A stretch of DNA of 64,000 nucleotides from an uncultured Lachnospiraceae bacterium. Lineage in GTDB: Bacteria; Bacillota; Clostridia; Lachnospirales; Lachnospiraceae. A program made the translations under genes and the position numbers. This document shows positions 24,644 to 32,971 of this stretch, one piece after another; positions within the stretch are counted from its first letter, which is position 1; each line of letters starts with the position of its first letter. The notes under the pieces are model-generated. The model saw only the letters and a program-made list of their open reading frames with translations. It did no database searches and was not told where the DNA came from. Where the stretch lies: contig CAJUED010000009.1 in the NCBI GenBank assembly GCA_910585075.1, positions 1 through 64,000 of the forward strand. Direction: 5' to 3'.

Positions 24644-25987
24644 ATGAAAACGGAAAACAGAAACGAATTATTTGAAACCACCCCGGTTCCTAAAGCCTTT
24701 TTGATATTAACCCTGCCGGTGGTGCTCTCCAAAATCGTCAGTCTGGTTTACAATATGGCGGACACCTTTTTTATTGCCCGCACAGGGGACGCCGACCTGG
24801 TGGCCGGTGTGTCCATCTGTGCTCCGGTCTTTCTGCTGATGGTATCGCTGGGAGATCTGTTTGGTCTGGGCGGCAGCAGTGTGATGAGCCGTCTGTTTGG
24901 CGAGCAGAGAGACGAGGAGGGGAAGCGGGTCAGCGGATTTACCTTTTATGGTGCGATTATAACCGGAATTGTAGTGGCGGCACTGATGCTGGTTTTGCGG
25001 GGGCCCATCTTGCGTCTGCTGGGGGCTGAAGGACAGGTATTTTTTTATGCCAGCCAGTATTACACTTGGATAGCCCTTGGCGCGCCCTTTATCATACTGA
25101 CCCTGATCCCGGTCAACCAGCTCCGCACGGAGGGACTGGCCAACATGGCCATGATTGGCAGCATTGTGGGCAGTGTGGTGAATATTATCCTTGACCCGCT
25201 TTTTATTTCGGTGTTTGGCATGGGCGCCGCCGGGGCAGCCATTGCCACTGTCCTTGGAAATGTGGTTACGGATATTATTTTTGCATACTGCATCGCCAAA
25301 AAGAGTCGGAAACTTACGGTGGACCCTCGGATGTCAAAAGTAAGTTTAGCGACCGCCGGGGCGGTTCTTGCAATCGGGCTGCCTTCAAGTATCAATAACC
25401 TGATGAACAGCTTTGGCACTGCTATTTTAAACCGCAGTCTGATTGCTTATGGAGCGGATAAGGTTGCCGCTATGGGAATTGCAAGTAAGGTCAATATGCT
25501 GGTGGCTATGGTGATGATTGCTTTTGCATTCGGCGCACAATCGCTGATTGGTTATAATTACGGCGCAAAAAACAAAGAGCGGCTGCGGGAAATTATCCGG
25601 TTTGATCTTTTGGTACAGCTGGTGATAGCTGTTGCCGGCGGCGCCCTTCTTATACTTTTTGCACCTCAGATGATTCGGCTGTTTATGGACAACCCGGCTA
25701 TCATGGAAAACGGAACCCTGATGCTGCGGCGCATGGTTTTGGGACTGCCTTTCGTGGGGGTGTTTCTTGTGTGCAACACACTTTTCATGAGTGCGGGGAA
25801 ATCTATGCCAACCCTGCTGATGTCCTTAAGCCGTCAGGGAATTATCTTTGTACCTGTGCTGTTTATACTTTCCGGGGTTCTTGGCTTTGACGGCGTGATC
25901 GTAGCCCAGCCGGCGGCGGATTTGCTTTCCGCACTGTTTGGAGTTTTTCTGCTGAAAGCCAGTAAAACGGACAGGGAAATCTTTTAA
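24644..25987 (+). CDS. MATE-family efflux transporter
   Basis: 447 aa from ATG 24644 (GGAGG 7 bases upstream; ATG 24638 is too close to it). Twelve hydrophobic segments in two similar halves, with MATE-like motifs PVVLSKIVSLVYNMADTFFIAR at the start and FGTAILNRSLIAYGADKVAAMGIASK at the start of the second half. Expected to export drugs or cationic metabolites using a Na+ or H+ gradient. Single gene, no linked regulator apart from the ROK gene 160 bases later. Confidence 0.92.
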   Translation: MKTENRNELFETTPVPKAFLILTLPVVLSKIVSLVYNMADTFFIARTGDADLVAGVSICAPVFLLMVSLGDLFGLGGSSVMSRLFGEQRDEEGKRVSGFTFYGAIITGIVVAALMLVLRGPILRLLGAEGQVFFYASQYYTWIALGAPFIILTLIPVNQLRTEGLANMAMIGSIVGSVVNIILDPLFISVFGMGAAGAAIATVLGNVVTDIIFAYCIAKKSRKLTVDPRMSKVSLATAGAVLAIGLPSSINNLMNSFGTAILNRSLIAYGADKVAAMGIASKVNMLVAMVMIAFAFGAQSLIGYNYGAKNKERLREIIRFDLLVQLVIAVAGGALLILFAPQMIRLFMDNPAIMENGTLMLRRMVLGLPFVGVFLVCNTLFMSAGKSMPTLLMSLSRQGIIFVPVLFILSGVLGFDGVIVAQPAADLLSALFGVFLLKASKTDREIF

Positions 25988-26147
25988 AAGAAGATAGGTT
26001 TGCATTCCGCGGGGTGTGGCCTTAATTTGTGAAAAGGATAAGGAATAAAAGTCCGGATTTGAGAAAATTTCCGGAAACGGTGCATTGTATTTTCATAATT
26101 AGGATGATATACTTAAGAAAATACTTTAATAAAGTCCGGGTGATGGA

Positions 26148-27275
26148 ATGGATAAGAAAAAAATAACAAACATGGAAGTAAAAAAGAAAAACAGAAATGA
26201 GGTTTTCCGCTATATCTGCAAGCATGGAACCGTATCGAACCCGGATATCTCATATAACCTGAAAATGAGCCTGCCAACAGCAACCCAGATTACAAAAGAA
26301 TTGATAGAGAAAGGCCTGGTGGAGGAAAACGGCGAGCTGGAGTCAACCGGAGGGAGAAGGGCGAAAGCTTTATCGGCGGTAGTAAATATAAAGCTGGCGG
26401 TGGGGCTTGATATCACCAAAAACCATATTACATTGGTGCTTACCAATATTATTGGCAAGATACTGAAATGGGAGCGCATTTACCAGCCATACGTTTCAGA
26501 GGACGCCTATTATGGCAATGTAAGCGAACGGCTGGAGCATTTTCTGGATGAAGGCGACGTTGACCGGAGTAAGGTTTTAGGTGTGGGAATATCATTTCCG
26601 GGAATCATGGATTTGGACAGGGAGTTGATCACTTATTCCCACATATTAGGGGTGGAAGCCGTACCTTTTTCCGCAGTGAGCAGATTCTTCCCATATCCCT
26701 GCATTTTTCTGAATGATGCCAATGCAGGGGCTTATGCGGAAGGGTTCCATGAGAAGGGAACGGAATCTTTCTTTTATCTGTCCTTAAGCAATACGGTGGG
26801 AGGCGCGTTCTTCAGTAAGAAGGAATTGATGCAGGGCAAGAATTTCCGGTGCGGGGAAGTGGGCCATATGACGGTTGCCGCAGATGGGGACACCTGTTAT
26901 TGCGGAAAAAAAGGTTGCCTGGATGCCTATTGTGCTGCCGGGCGTTTGTCCGGGATAACGGACGGAAAGCTGGAGCAGTTTTTCAATTTATTGGACCAGG
27001 GGGAAGCGGATGCGGTAAGGATATGGGATTATTATACGGATTATCTTGCTATGGCAGTAAATAATATCCACATGGTTCTGGACTGTGACATTATTTTGGG
27101 AGGGTATGTTGGAAGCTATATGGGCACACACCTTCAGGATATATGGAATAAGGTAGCTGAAAGGAATACGTTTGGGGAAAAGAACTCTTATGTGAGAGGC
27201 TGTAACTATAAAGTGGCGGCTGCCGCATTAGGGGCCGCTTTGAAAATGATAGAATCTTTTGTCAGTCGTATATAG
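26148..27275 (+). CDS. ROK-family transcriptional regulator
   Basis: 375 aa. N-terminal winged helix-turn-helix (about 10-70: NRNEVFRYICKHGTVSNPDI, then SYNLKMSLPTATQITKELIE) is followed by a ROK sugar-kinase-like domain. The ROK zinc motif CYCGKKGCLDAYC is intact, as is GEVGHMTV. In the kinase region GLDITKNHITLVL replaces the DxGGT phosphate loop, so this is a repressor of the XylR/NagC type rather than a kinase. No target operon is adjacent; the MATE gene before and the GntR operon after are candidates. The ribosome site is weak. Confidence 0.9.
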   Translation: MDKKKITNMEVKKKNRNEVFRYICKHGTVSNPDISYNLKMSLPTATQITKELIEKGLVEENGELESTGGRRAKALSAVVNIKLAVGLDITKNHITLVLTNIIGKILKWERIYQPYVSEDAYYGNVSERLEHFLDEGDVDRSKVLGVGISFPGIMDLDRELITYSHILGVEAVPFSAVSRFFPYPCIFLNDANAGAYAEGFHEKGTESFFYLSLSNTVGGAFFSKKELMQGKNFRCGEVGHMTVAADGDTCYCGKKGCLDAYCAAGRLSGITDGKLEQFFNLLDQGEADAVRIWDYYTDYLAMAVNNIHMVLDCDIILGGYVGSYMGTHLQDIWNKVAERNTFGEKNSYVRGCNYKVAAAALGAALKMIESFVSRI

Positions 27276-27294
27276 GATAATGGCGAATGTTTTA

Positions 27295-27328
27295 AGAAAG
27301 AAGTTTCAGAAATGGAACTTTCTTTTTG
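27295..27328 (+). terminator. Rho-independent terminator after the ROK gene
   Basis: AGAAAGAAGTTTC and GGAACTTTCTTT pair across a short loop (about 27295-27325) and run into TTTTT. Confidence 0.8.
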
Positions 27329-27415
27329 GTTTATTGTGACGGGGGTAAGCTGTTGAATGGCTTTGATTTTCTGAAATCGGTTATTCCGGATTATGGCAAT
27401 TACTATTTTGTTTTG

Positions 27416-27517
27416 AATCGGGAGGTGGAAGAAAAAGAGTTTTCTGCCACCATAAGCGCGGTGTTCCGGTGGATAGGGGAGAAAAACTACCAAGTGAATC
27501 TTGTTGCAAAAAGAATT
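27416..27517 (+). pseudogene. Remnant of a DUF1703-type ATPase/nuclease gene (3' end)
   Basis: A 72-codon open frame (27326-27544) contains REVEEKEFSATISAVFRWIG and EKNYQVNLVAKRI. This matches the C-terminal part of the intact protein at 39920-41623 (DTEEKELSDTVSAALRQIEE, KDYRANLVAKGI). Only about 34 codons remain, so the rest was deleted. The homology is by direct comparison within the window. Confidence 0.6.
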
Positions 27518-27581
27518 GTTAGAATTTCACAAATTTCCTTATAAAATGTTAGTACTTTATCATATTGCCAAAAATGTAGAT

Positions 27582-27608
27582 TTGTGCGACAATTAACTTG
27601 TCGGACAA
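27582..27608 (+). promoter_or_regulatory. Two GntR-type operators
   Basis: TTGTGCGACAA (27582-27592) and TTGTCGGACAA (27598-27608) are 11-bp near-palindromes with centres 16 bases apart, 32 bases before the GntR start codon. A third site, ATGTCGGACAA, lies at 28570-28580 before the binding-protein gene. The form TTGTC-N-GACAA fits FadR-subfamily binding sites. Confidence 0.65.
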
Positions 27609-27639
27609 CTGATGAATAAAGAGTGGAAGAACGGATATC

Positions 27640-28353
27640 ATGATAAACCAAATTAAAAAAAACAACGTATCAGACCAGATTTATCAGCAGATGATGGAAA
27701 TGATCATCAGCGGTACCTGGAAGGAAGGACAGTTAATTCCTTCGGAGAATATGCTCAGTGAGGAATTTGGCGTTAGTCGGGATTCAGTCAGACAGGCGAT
27801 TCATAAGCTGAGCGCTCTGGGACTGCTTAAGTCCAGGCAGGGGAAGGGCACTTATGTACAGCGGCTGGATATTGGTTTCTATATGAATCTTCTGGTGCCA
27901 TCCCTGTTGCTGAACGAGAACGATAGCATCACAGTACTGGAATTTGCCAAAAGCATCCAGGTGGAGAGCGTCAGACTGGTGTGCCGGAATGCTACCCGGG
28001 AGCAGATTGAGAAACTTAGTATCTATTTGGAACAGATGGAGGTGGAGAAGGACTACGAGCTTTATTTTGAAGAGGATATGGGATATCATATCTATCTCTC
28101 ATCCCTTACCAGGAACGCACTGTTCATCAAGGCGATGGATATCATAAAGATATTGTTGCATGAGTATCTGCGGGATGTGGTGGCTGTACACGGCAGTAAA
28201 AGGAGTATTGAGCAGCATGAGGAGTGTTATCGGGCTCTGTTAGACCGGGATGAAGAACGGGCAATCTACATTATGGGCGAGCATTATGACATGCTCATAG
28301 ACAGAGTAACACATTTTTTACATAATAAGTCAGTCACCTCGCCCGGGCAATAG
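27640..28353 (+). CDS. GntR-family (FadR/FCD subfamily) transcriptional regulator
   Basis: 237 aa. N-terminal winged HTH: VSDQIYQQMMEMIISGTWKE, GQLIPSENMLSEEFGVSRDS, VRQAIHKLSALGLLKSRQGKG. The C-terminal FCD ligand-binding domain (about 90-230) is helical, with metal-ligand-like histidines in MGYHIYLSSLTRN and EQHEECYRAL. It begins the sugar operon and has two matching palindromes upstream, so autoregulation and repression of the operon are likely; the ligand is probably a sugar or sugar acid from the pathway. Confidence 0.92.
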   Translation: MINQIKKNNVSDQIYQQMMEMIISGTWKEGQLIPSENMLSEEFGVSRDSVRQAIHKLSALGLLKSRQGKGTYVQRLDIGFYMNLLVPSLLLNENDSITVLEFAKSIQVESVRLVCRNATREQIEKLSIYLEQMEVEKDYELYFEEDMGYHIYLSSLTRNALFIKAMDIIKILLHEYLRDVVAVHGSKRSIEQHEECYRALLDRDEERAIYIMGEHYDMLIDRVTHFLHNKSVTSPGQ

Positions 28354-28723
28354 AGCATGGAAATTGAAATACCCCAAGGGACGGGGAGCGTCCTATCGAG
28401 GCATTCGTCAAGTCAGATTGCTGAATTTATGTCTGGAGATGTTAAAAGCACCTATACTTTGGCATCTCCTGAGCATAACATTTGTTTCAGTGTTTGCGTG
28501 CATAAAGGAGTCGGCAGGAAAAGGGAGGATGGAAAAAGAGAGGAGGTGTTTGTATTACAATACCCCAACATGTCGGACAACCAACAAGTTAGAATGGCTT
28601 ATAGGAATATGGGAAGAAGAAGCAGGAAATAATAGGACAAGTGTTTCCCGTTCGACTTCTATGCCACAGAAAATTTATGTGCCGCCGTAAGCGGTTGGCT
28701 ACAGGCGGCAGAACAGGAGGAAG
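28354..28723 (+). other. Intergenic region with hairpin and regulator site
   Basis: Short open frames here have no ribosome site or recognisable product. It holds the third GntR-type site (28570-28580) and a hairpin with GCCGCC (28681-28686) and GGCGGC (about 28704-28709) followed by AGAACAGGAGG. The promoter for the binding-protein operon should be in this stretch. Confidence 0.5.
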
Positions 28724-28821
28724 ATTGAAAGATTTTCAAATCTTTCAATTCACAAGTTTGTGTCTGCGCTGCATCCACAAACTTGATATGCGCAAAAAGC
28801 AGCGCAGAAATGAGGTAAAAC
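28724..28821 (+). promoter_or_regulatory. Structured 5' leader element (family B), copy 2
   Basis: Hairpin ATTGAAAGATT / AATCTTTCAAT (28724-28749); stem CAAGTTTGTG (28753-28762) with CACAAACTTG (28776-28785); loop TGCGCTGC (28765-28772) complementary to GCAGCGCA (28799-28806). The complement ends 5 bases before the GAGG ribosome site (28812-28815) of the gene at 28822. Nearly identical to 9679-9777. Confidence 0.7.
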
Positions 28822-30228
28822 ATGAAAAAAAAGAGTATGGCAGTTATTTTGACGGCAGCATTGATTCTGTCATTTACAGGCTGTGGGAATAAGGGAACAG
28901 CTGAAAGCGGAACGACGGCGGCGTCACAGGAAGAAGAAGTTTCGGAGACAGGGAAAGAGGAAACAGATACGAAAGATGACACGGCGGAAGCGGAATCCGC
29001 AGGCGGGGAGACGGAATCAGGGGAAGATAAGGTATATGGAAAATTGACGATTTCCGGGTTTACAGGGAATCCGGATCAATATGCTGTGGATGCGGCAGCC
29101 ATGGTGACCGATGCCCATCCGGAGGTGGAAGTAGAATATCCTCCCTGCGATACCAACACCAGGGAGCAGGTAATCAAGACGGCTATTTCTGCCGGAGATC
29201 CGCCCACACTGGGTTATTACTGGGGAACCAGAGTAAACTCTTTCTATGACAACGGTATGTGCCTGGATTTACAGGATCTGATCGATCCCGAATTGCTTGC
29301 GGGAATCAATGAGCAGATGCTGGCGCCTTGTAAAGGGGAGAACGGGGAGATTTATGCGATTCCGGTTAAGTGTGTATACCATACCTGCTATTATAACAAA
29401 GACCTTTTTGACAAATATGGGTTTGAGGAACCGCAGACATGGGATGAGCTGGAAGAAATTTTCAAGACACTGAAGGCGGACGATATCTTTGGATTTTCCA
29501 CAAACTCCGCTTCCATGCAGGACTGCTTATACGGCATGACCTACGGGGAACTGGATGCCAAGGTGGGGCCCGGCACGGCGTACGGCGTTGCCAACGGAGA
29601 TGTGTCCGTAGCGCCCGGTACGGATGCAGGCAATGTGATCGCGGAATGTATCGAGGAGGTAAAGGGTTGGTATGATGCAGGTTACTGGTATCCTGGTGAT
29701 GGTGGTATCAACTGTACCCCGGATGACGCAAATGCGGCGTTTGCCCAGGGAAGATGTGCGGTGATATTCAATTTCAGCGGCTCTCTTGGTACGTTGGTAC
29801 CGATGTGCGATTTTGAGATTGGCACGTTTTTAAAGCCTACTTCAGAGGTCTCCATCGAATCAAAGGAGAACACGGAACCGGATGTGTTCTTCATTCCTTC
29901 CAATGCAACACCGGAGCAGATTAACACAGGCGTTGCATATATCGAGGCGGCGCTGAGCCAGGAAATCCAGCAGTCAGTAGTGTCGGGAAATCAAATTCCG
30001 TCCATGACTATTTATGAGTATACGGATATGACCCCGGTGCTTGAAGAAGTAATTGATATCTTCAACAACAGTCAGATTGAGGCAGGTTTGAATCCTACAA
30101 GAACCAGTTCGGAGATGCAGACTTTCATTAAGCAGCAGATCTTTGCCGCACCTTTAGGTGGACAGATGACCATAGACCAGACTCTGGAAGAAATGGAGAG
30201 GATCCGTCTGGCAGTGGGCGGACAATAA
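28822..30228 (+). CDS. Sugar ABC substrate-binding lipoprotein (family 1)
   Basis: 468 aa. Signal peptide with lipobox LSFTGC, Cys about 21, then an acidic linker to about residue 70. The binding domain starts YGKLTISGFTGNPDQYAVDA and has the family-1 pattern IYAIPVKCVYHTCYYNKDLF. Its start lies right after the structured leader. With the two permeases downstream it forms an importer; the ATPase is missing and would be supplied elsewhere. Ligand unknown, presumably the sugar handled by the enzymes that follow. Confidence 0.93.
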   Translation: MKKKSMAVILTAALILSFTGCGNKGTAESGTTAASQEEEVSETGKEETDTKDDTAEAESAGGETESGEDKVYGKLTISGFTGNPDQYAVDAAAMVTDAHPEVEVEYPPCDTNTREQVIKTAISAGDPPTLGYYWGTRVNSFYDNGMCLDLQDLIDPELLAGINEQMLAPCKGENGEIYAIPVKCVYHTCYYNKDLFDKYGFEEPQTWDELEEIFKTLKADDIFGFSTNSASMQDCLYGMTYGELDAKVGPGTAYGVANGDVSVAPGTDAGNVIAECIEEVKGWYDAGYWYPGDGGINCTPDDANAAFAQGRCAVIFNFSGSLGTLVPMCDFEIGTFLKPTSEVSIESKENTEPDVFFIPSNATPEQINTGVAYIEAALSQEIQQSVVSGNQIPSMTIYEYTDMTPVLEEVIDIFNNSQIEAGLNPTRTSSEMQTFIKQQIFAAPLGGQMTIDQTLEEMERIRLAVGGQ

Positions 30229-30239
30229 GATGATTGTAT

Positions 30240-30276
30240 ACGTGGGCTGCGGAGCGGACCTGCAGCCCACGTCCTT
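30240..30276 (+). terminator. Strong hairpin after the binding-protein gene
   Basis: ACGTGGGCTGC (30240-30250) pairs perfectly with GCAGCCCACGT (30262-30272), then CCTTTT. It probably gives partial termination or mRNA protection, as the permease genes continue on the same strand. Confidence 0.75.
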
Positions 30277-30301
30277 TTAAGAAAAAGACGAGGGCGTAGA
30301 T

Positions 30302-31198
30302 ATGCATAGAAAAAAAAGAAGAATTCCCAAAAGTATGGTCATAGGATGCGCTTTCTTATTGCCATCTATCCTTTTATATGTGATCTTCATGGTCTACCCG
30401 TTGCTGCGGACATTCTACCTGTCCCTGACAAGCTGGACGGGCTTCGGTGACGCCGCTTACATCGGTTTTGGTAACTTCACCGTCATGCTTCAGGATACCA
30501 TGTTCAGGAAAGCTCTGATGAACACTTTGTATTTTGCCGTTGTATCCGGCATCCTGAGCGTACTGGTGGGAATCATGATGGCATGGCTGAATCTGTTCCT
30601 GCGCAGGATGGAAGGGCAGGTTACCAGGACGATTTTATTTGTCCCTAATATGATTGCGCCTACTATCACGGGCCTTCTGTTTATGTTCATCTTTACAGAG
30701 GATATCGGCCTTCTGAACAATATATTGAAAGCGGTTGGCCTTCAGAATCTGGCAACGGCCTGGCTGGTCAATTCGGGAACCGTAAAGCAGTCGGTGGTGG
30801 CAGCTCAGATATGGCGCCAGTTCGGCCTGACGCTTATATTGTGTTTCGCAGGATTCCAGGGTATCCCGGCGGGGCTGATTGAGTCAGCTAAGATTGACGG
30901 GGCAGGCACATGGAAGATTTTCACCAGGATTATGCTGCCGCTGATTAAACCACAGATTGAGCTGGCCTCCATGTTTACCCTGCTTGGAGGGTTAAAGATT
31001 TACGATTCGGTGGTCTCCCTGACCGGAGGCGGACCGGCCAGGCAGACGGTGGTACTGCCTATGTATATCATTGAAAATGCTTTTACCTATTCCAAGTTCG
31101 GTTATGCCAGTGCCATGTGCGTGGCCTTTATCTTCATTGTACTGCTGTTCATTATTCTGATGCGTTTTGTTTTCAGAGGAGAGAACTATGAATATTAA
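30302..31198 (+). CDS. Carbohydrate ABC permease (UgpA/MalF type)
   Basis: 298 aa with six expected membrane segments, first GCAFLLPSILLYVIFMVYPL. The EAA-type loop is ESAKIDGAGTWKIFTRIMLP. RBS GAGGG lies 7 bases before ATG. The last 11 bases overlap the next permease gene, showing coupling. Confidence 0.94.
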   Translation: MHRKKRRIPKSMVIGCAFLLPSILLYVIFMVYPLLRTFYLSLTSWTGFGDAAYIGFGNFTVMLQDTMFRKALMNTLYFAVVSGILSVLVGIMMAWLNLFLRRMEGQVTRTILFVPNMIAPTITGLLFMFIFTEDIGLLNNILKAVGLQNLATAWLVNSGTVKQSVVAAQIWRQFGLTLILCFAGFQGIPAGLIESAKIDGAGTWKIFTRIMLPLIKPQIELASMFTLLGGLKIYDSVVSLTGGGPARQTVVLPMYIIENAFTYSKFGYASAMCVAFIFIVLLFIILMRFVFRGENYEY

Positions 31199-32051
31199 GA
31201 GGAAAAAAGAAAAAAACAATATGTTTTCGGACAACCGTGTCAGGCTGACTTCCAGGATATGCACCATTGTACTGTGCATAATTGTGGTTTATCCGCTGCT
31301 CTTTACGATTCTGGTTTCCTTTAAAAATAACCAGGAATTTTACACCAATATCTGGGGACTGCCCGCCATATGGAGATTTGAGAATTATGTCAATGCTTGG
31401 GTGGAAGGAAAGATTGGTCAGTATGCGCTGAACAGCGTAATTGTTACGGTAACGGCGGTGGCCGGTTCCGTAGCGGTCACTTCGTTTGGCGGGTATGCCC
31501 TTTCCAAGATGAGGATACCTAAGGCGAACATGATCCTGTCCGGGCTGATGATGTTCAATTTTGTACCAGGGGTAGCATATTACATTCCGCTGTACTCCCA
31601 GATGATAGATTTTAACTTTAACGGTACATTGCTCATGCTGATATTGCCCTATCTGGCCTGGCAGATTCCCTTTTCCGTATATATTTTCAAGAATTTTTTT
31701 GACTCCATCCCTTCGGAACTGACGGAGGCTGCAAGGATAGACGGAGCATCGGAACTGCATGTATTCCTACAGGTTATGCTGCCGCTGGTCACACCGGCCC
31801 TGGCTACTGTGACGGTGTTTAACTTCATCAATATCTGGGGCGAATATATGTGGGCCAGCATTTCTGCCACCTCATCTGCGAAGATACAGACGATTCCGGT
31901 GGGACTGTTGTATTTCCGTGGGGAATATGGGATTGAATGGGGTCCCTTTGCGGCAGCAATCACTATCATTATAGTGCCTCTGATTGTGGTGTTTATCTAT
32001 TTCCAGAAATATTTTGTACAAGGAATTACATCCGGCGCGGTAAAAGGCTGA
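31188..32051 (+). CDS. Carbohydrate ABC permease (UgpE/MalG type)
   Basis: 287 aa from ATG 31188 (RBS AGAGGAGA, inside the preceding gene). EAA loop TEAARIDGASELHVFLQVML and C-terminal FVQGITSGAVKG are typical. It forms the membrane channel with the gene before it. Confidence 0.94.
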   Translation: MNIKRKKEKNNMFSDNRVRLTSRICTIVLCIIVVYPLLFTILVSFKNNQEFYTNIWGLPAIWRFENYVNAWVEGKIGQYALNSVIVTVTAVAGSVAVTSFGGYALSKMRIPKANMILSGLMMFNFVPGVAYYIPLYSQMIDFNFNGTLLMLILPYLAWQIPFSVYIFKNFFDSIPSELTEAARIDGASELHVFLQVMLPLVTPALATVTVFNFINIWGEYMWASISATSSAKIQTIPVGLLYFRGEYGIEWGPFAAAITIIIVPLIVVFIYFQKYFVQGITSGAVKG

Positions 32052-32096
32052 GTGAAAACCTGTTGCTGCCCGGGGTGGCAAAGAAAGGAGTCAAGT

Positions 32097-32897
32097 ATGT
32101 ATCTTGCAGGAAGAAGCCATATTATACAGGACCGTTCCCTGATTGATACCATGAGGATGTTCCATGCTATGGGATACGGTGGTCTGGAACTGAGCCTCCA
32201 GCATGGCATGGGAAGGTGGCTGGATACTAATTATCTGGATGACTATGTGATCGATAAAGTAAATGAAGTGAGCGAAGAATTGTCCTTTCCCATCACTGCG
32301 CTGGCCGCCCACCAGAACTATGTGTGGGATGACTATACATATGAGATAGAGAAGAAGCTTTTAAAAAAGGCGGGCAGATATCATCCGGTATCTAATACGG
32401 TGATACTATCCACTTTCATGGAATTTAGCCAGAGAGAGCTGCATGAAAAAGAGGTATACCAGCAGCTGTACGAAAGAACCGCAGAGCTGTGTAAGATTGC
32501 GGAGGATGCGGGAATCAACCTTGCCATAGAGATTGAACCAAATCAGCTGGTACATTCCCTGAGCTGTTTTCTGGAACTGGCGGAACGGGTGCAGAGTCCT
32601 GCGCTGAAGATTAATTTTGATGTGGGCCATTTCTATTTGTCGGAAAGAGATCTGTTTGCCTCCATGGAGAAAGCAAAGGATTTTATCTGCTATTCCCACA
32701 TTGATAATATGTGCATGGGAGAGCATTGCCATAAGCTGCCCTGGGAAGGGGAGATTGATCTTCTGGCGGTATACCGGAAACTGAAGTCCCTGGGATATGA
32801 TGGACCTGTCTCGCTGGACATCTATATTCAGGATTATGCCAGCGTGGCTCTGGCATGTCTGAAATATGTAAATGAGAATGTGTTTAATCTTCTTTAA
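32097..32897 (+). CDS. Sugar phosphate isomerase/epimerase-like TIM-barrel protein
   Basis: 266 aa from ATG 32097 (AAAGGAG upstream; the frame is open to 32052 without RBS). Xylose-isomerase-like TIM-barrel fold: YGGLELSLQHGMG, metal/catalytic Glu in LAIEIEPNQL, Asp-His in INFDVGHFYLS, His in CYSHIDNMCMG. The usual last Glu is replaced by Asp (SLDIYI). The exact reaction cannot be told; position suggests epimerisation or isomerisation of the imported sugar or its keto form. Confidence 0.82.
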   Translation: MYLAGRSHIIQDRSLIDTMRMFHAMGYGGLELSLQHGMGRWLDTNYLDDYVIDKVNEVSEELSFPITALAAHQNYVWDDYTYEIEKKLLKKAGRYHPVSNTVILSTFMEFSQRELHEKEVYQQLYERTAELCKIAEDAGINLAIEIEPNQLVHSLSCFLELAERVQSPALKINFDVGHFYLSERDLFASMEKAKDFICYSHIDNMCMGEHCHKLPWEGEIDLLAVYRKLKSLGYDGPVSLDIYIQDYASVALACLKYVNENVFNLL

Positions 32898-32940
32898 AAT
32901 ATAGGAAACAAGAGGTGACTTACTAAAATTAAGACGGAGC

Positions 32941-32956
32941 GCCGCCCTGTGGCGGC
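32941..32956 (+). other. Small hairpin before the OYE gene's ribosome site
   Basis: GCCGCC CTGT GGCGGC is directly followed by AGAATGAGAGGAAG and the start codon. A similar cassette, GCCGCT TAA AGCGGC then AGAATGAGAGGGAAG, lies at 34346-34375 before the isomerase gene. Confidence 0.6.
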
Positions 32957-32971
32957 AGAATGAGAGGAAGC

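Noticed and set aside
28357..28690. Two overlapping small frames (91 and 108 codons) after the GntR gene
   Set aside because: No proper ribosome site, no family-like sequence, and they overlap a regulator site and the leader hairpins.
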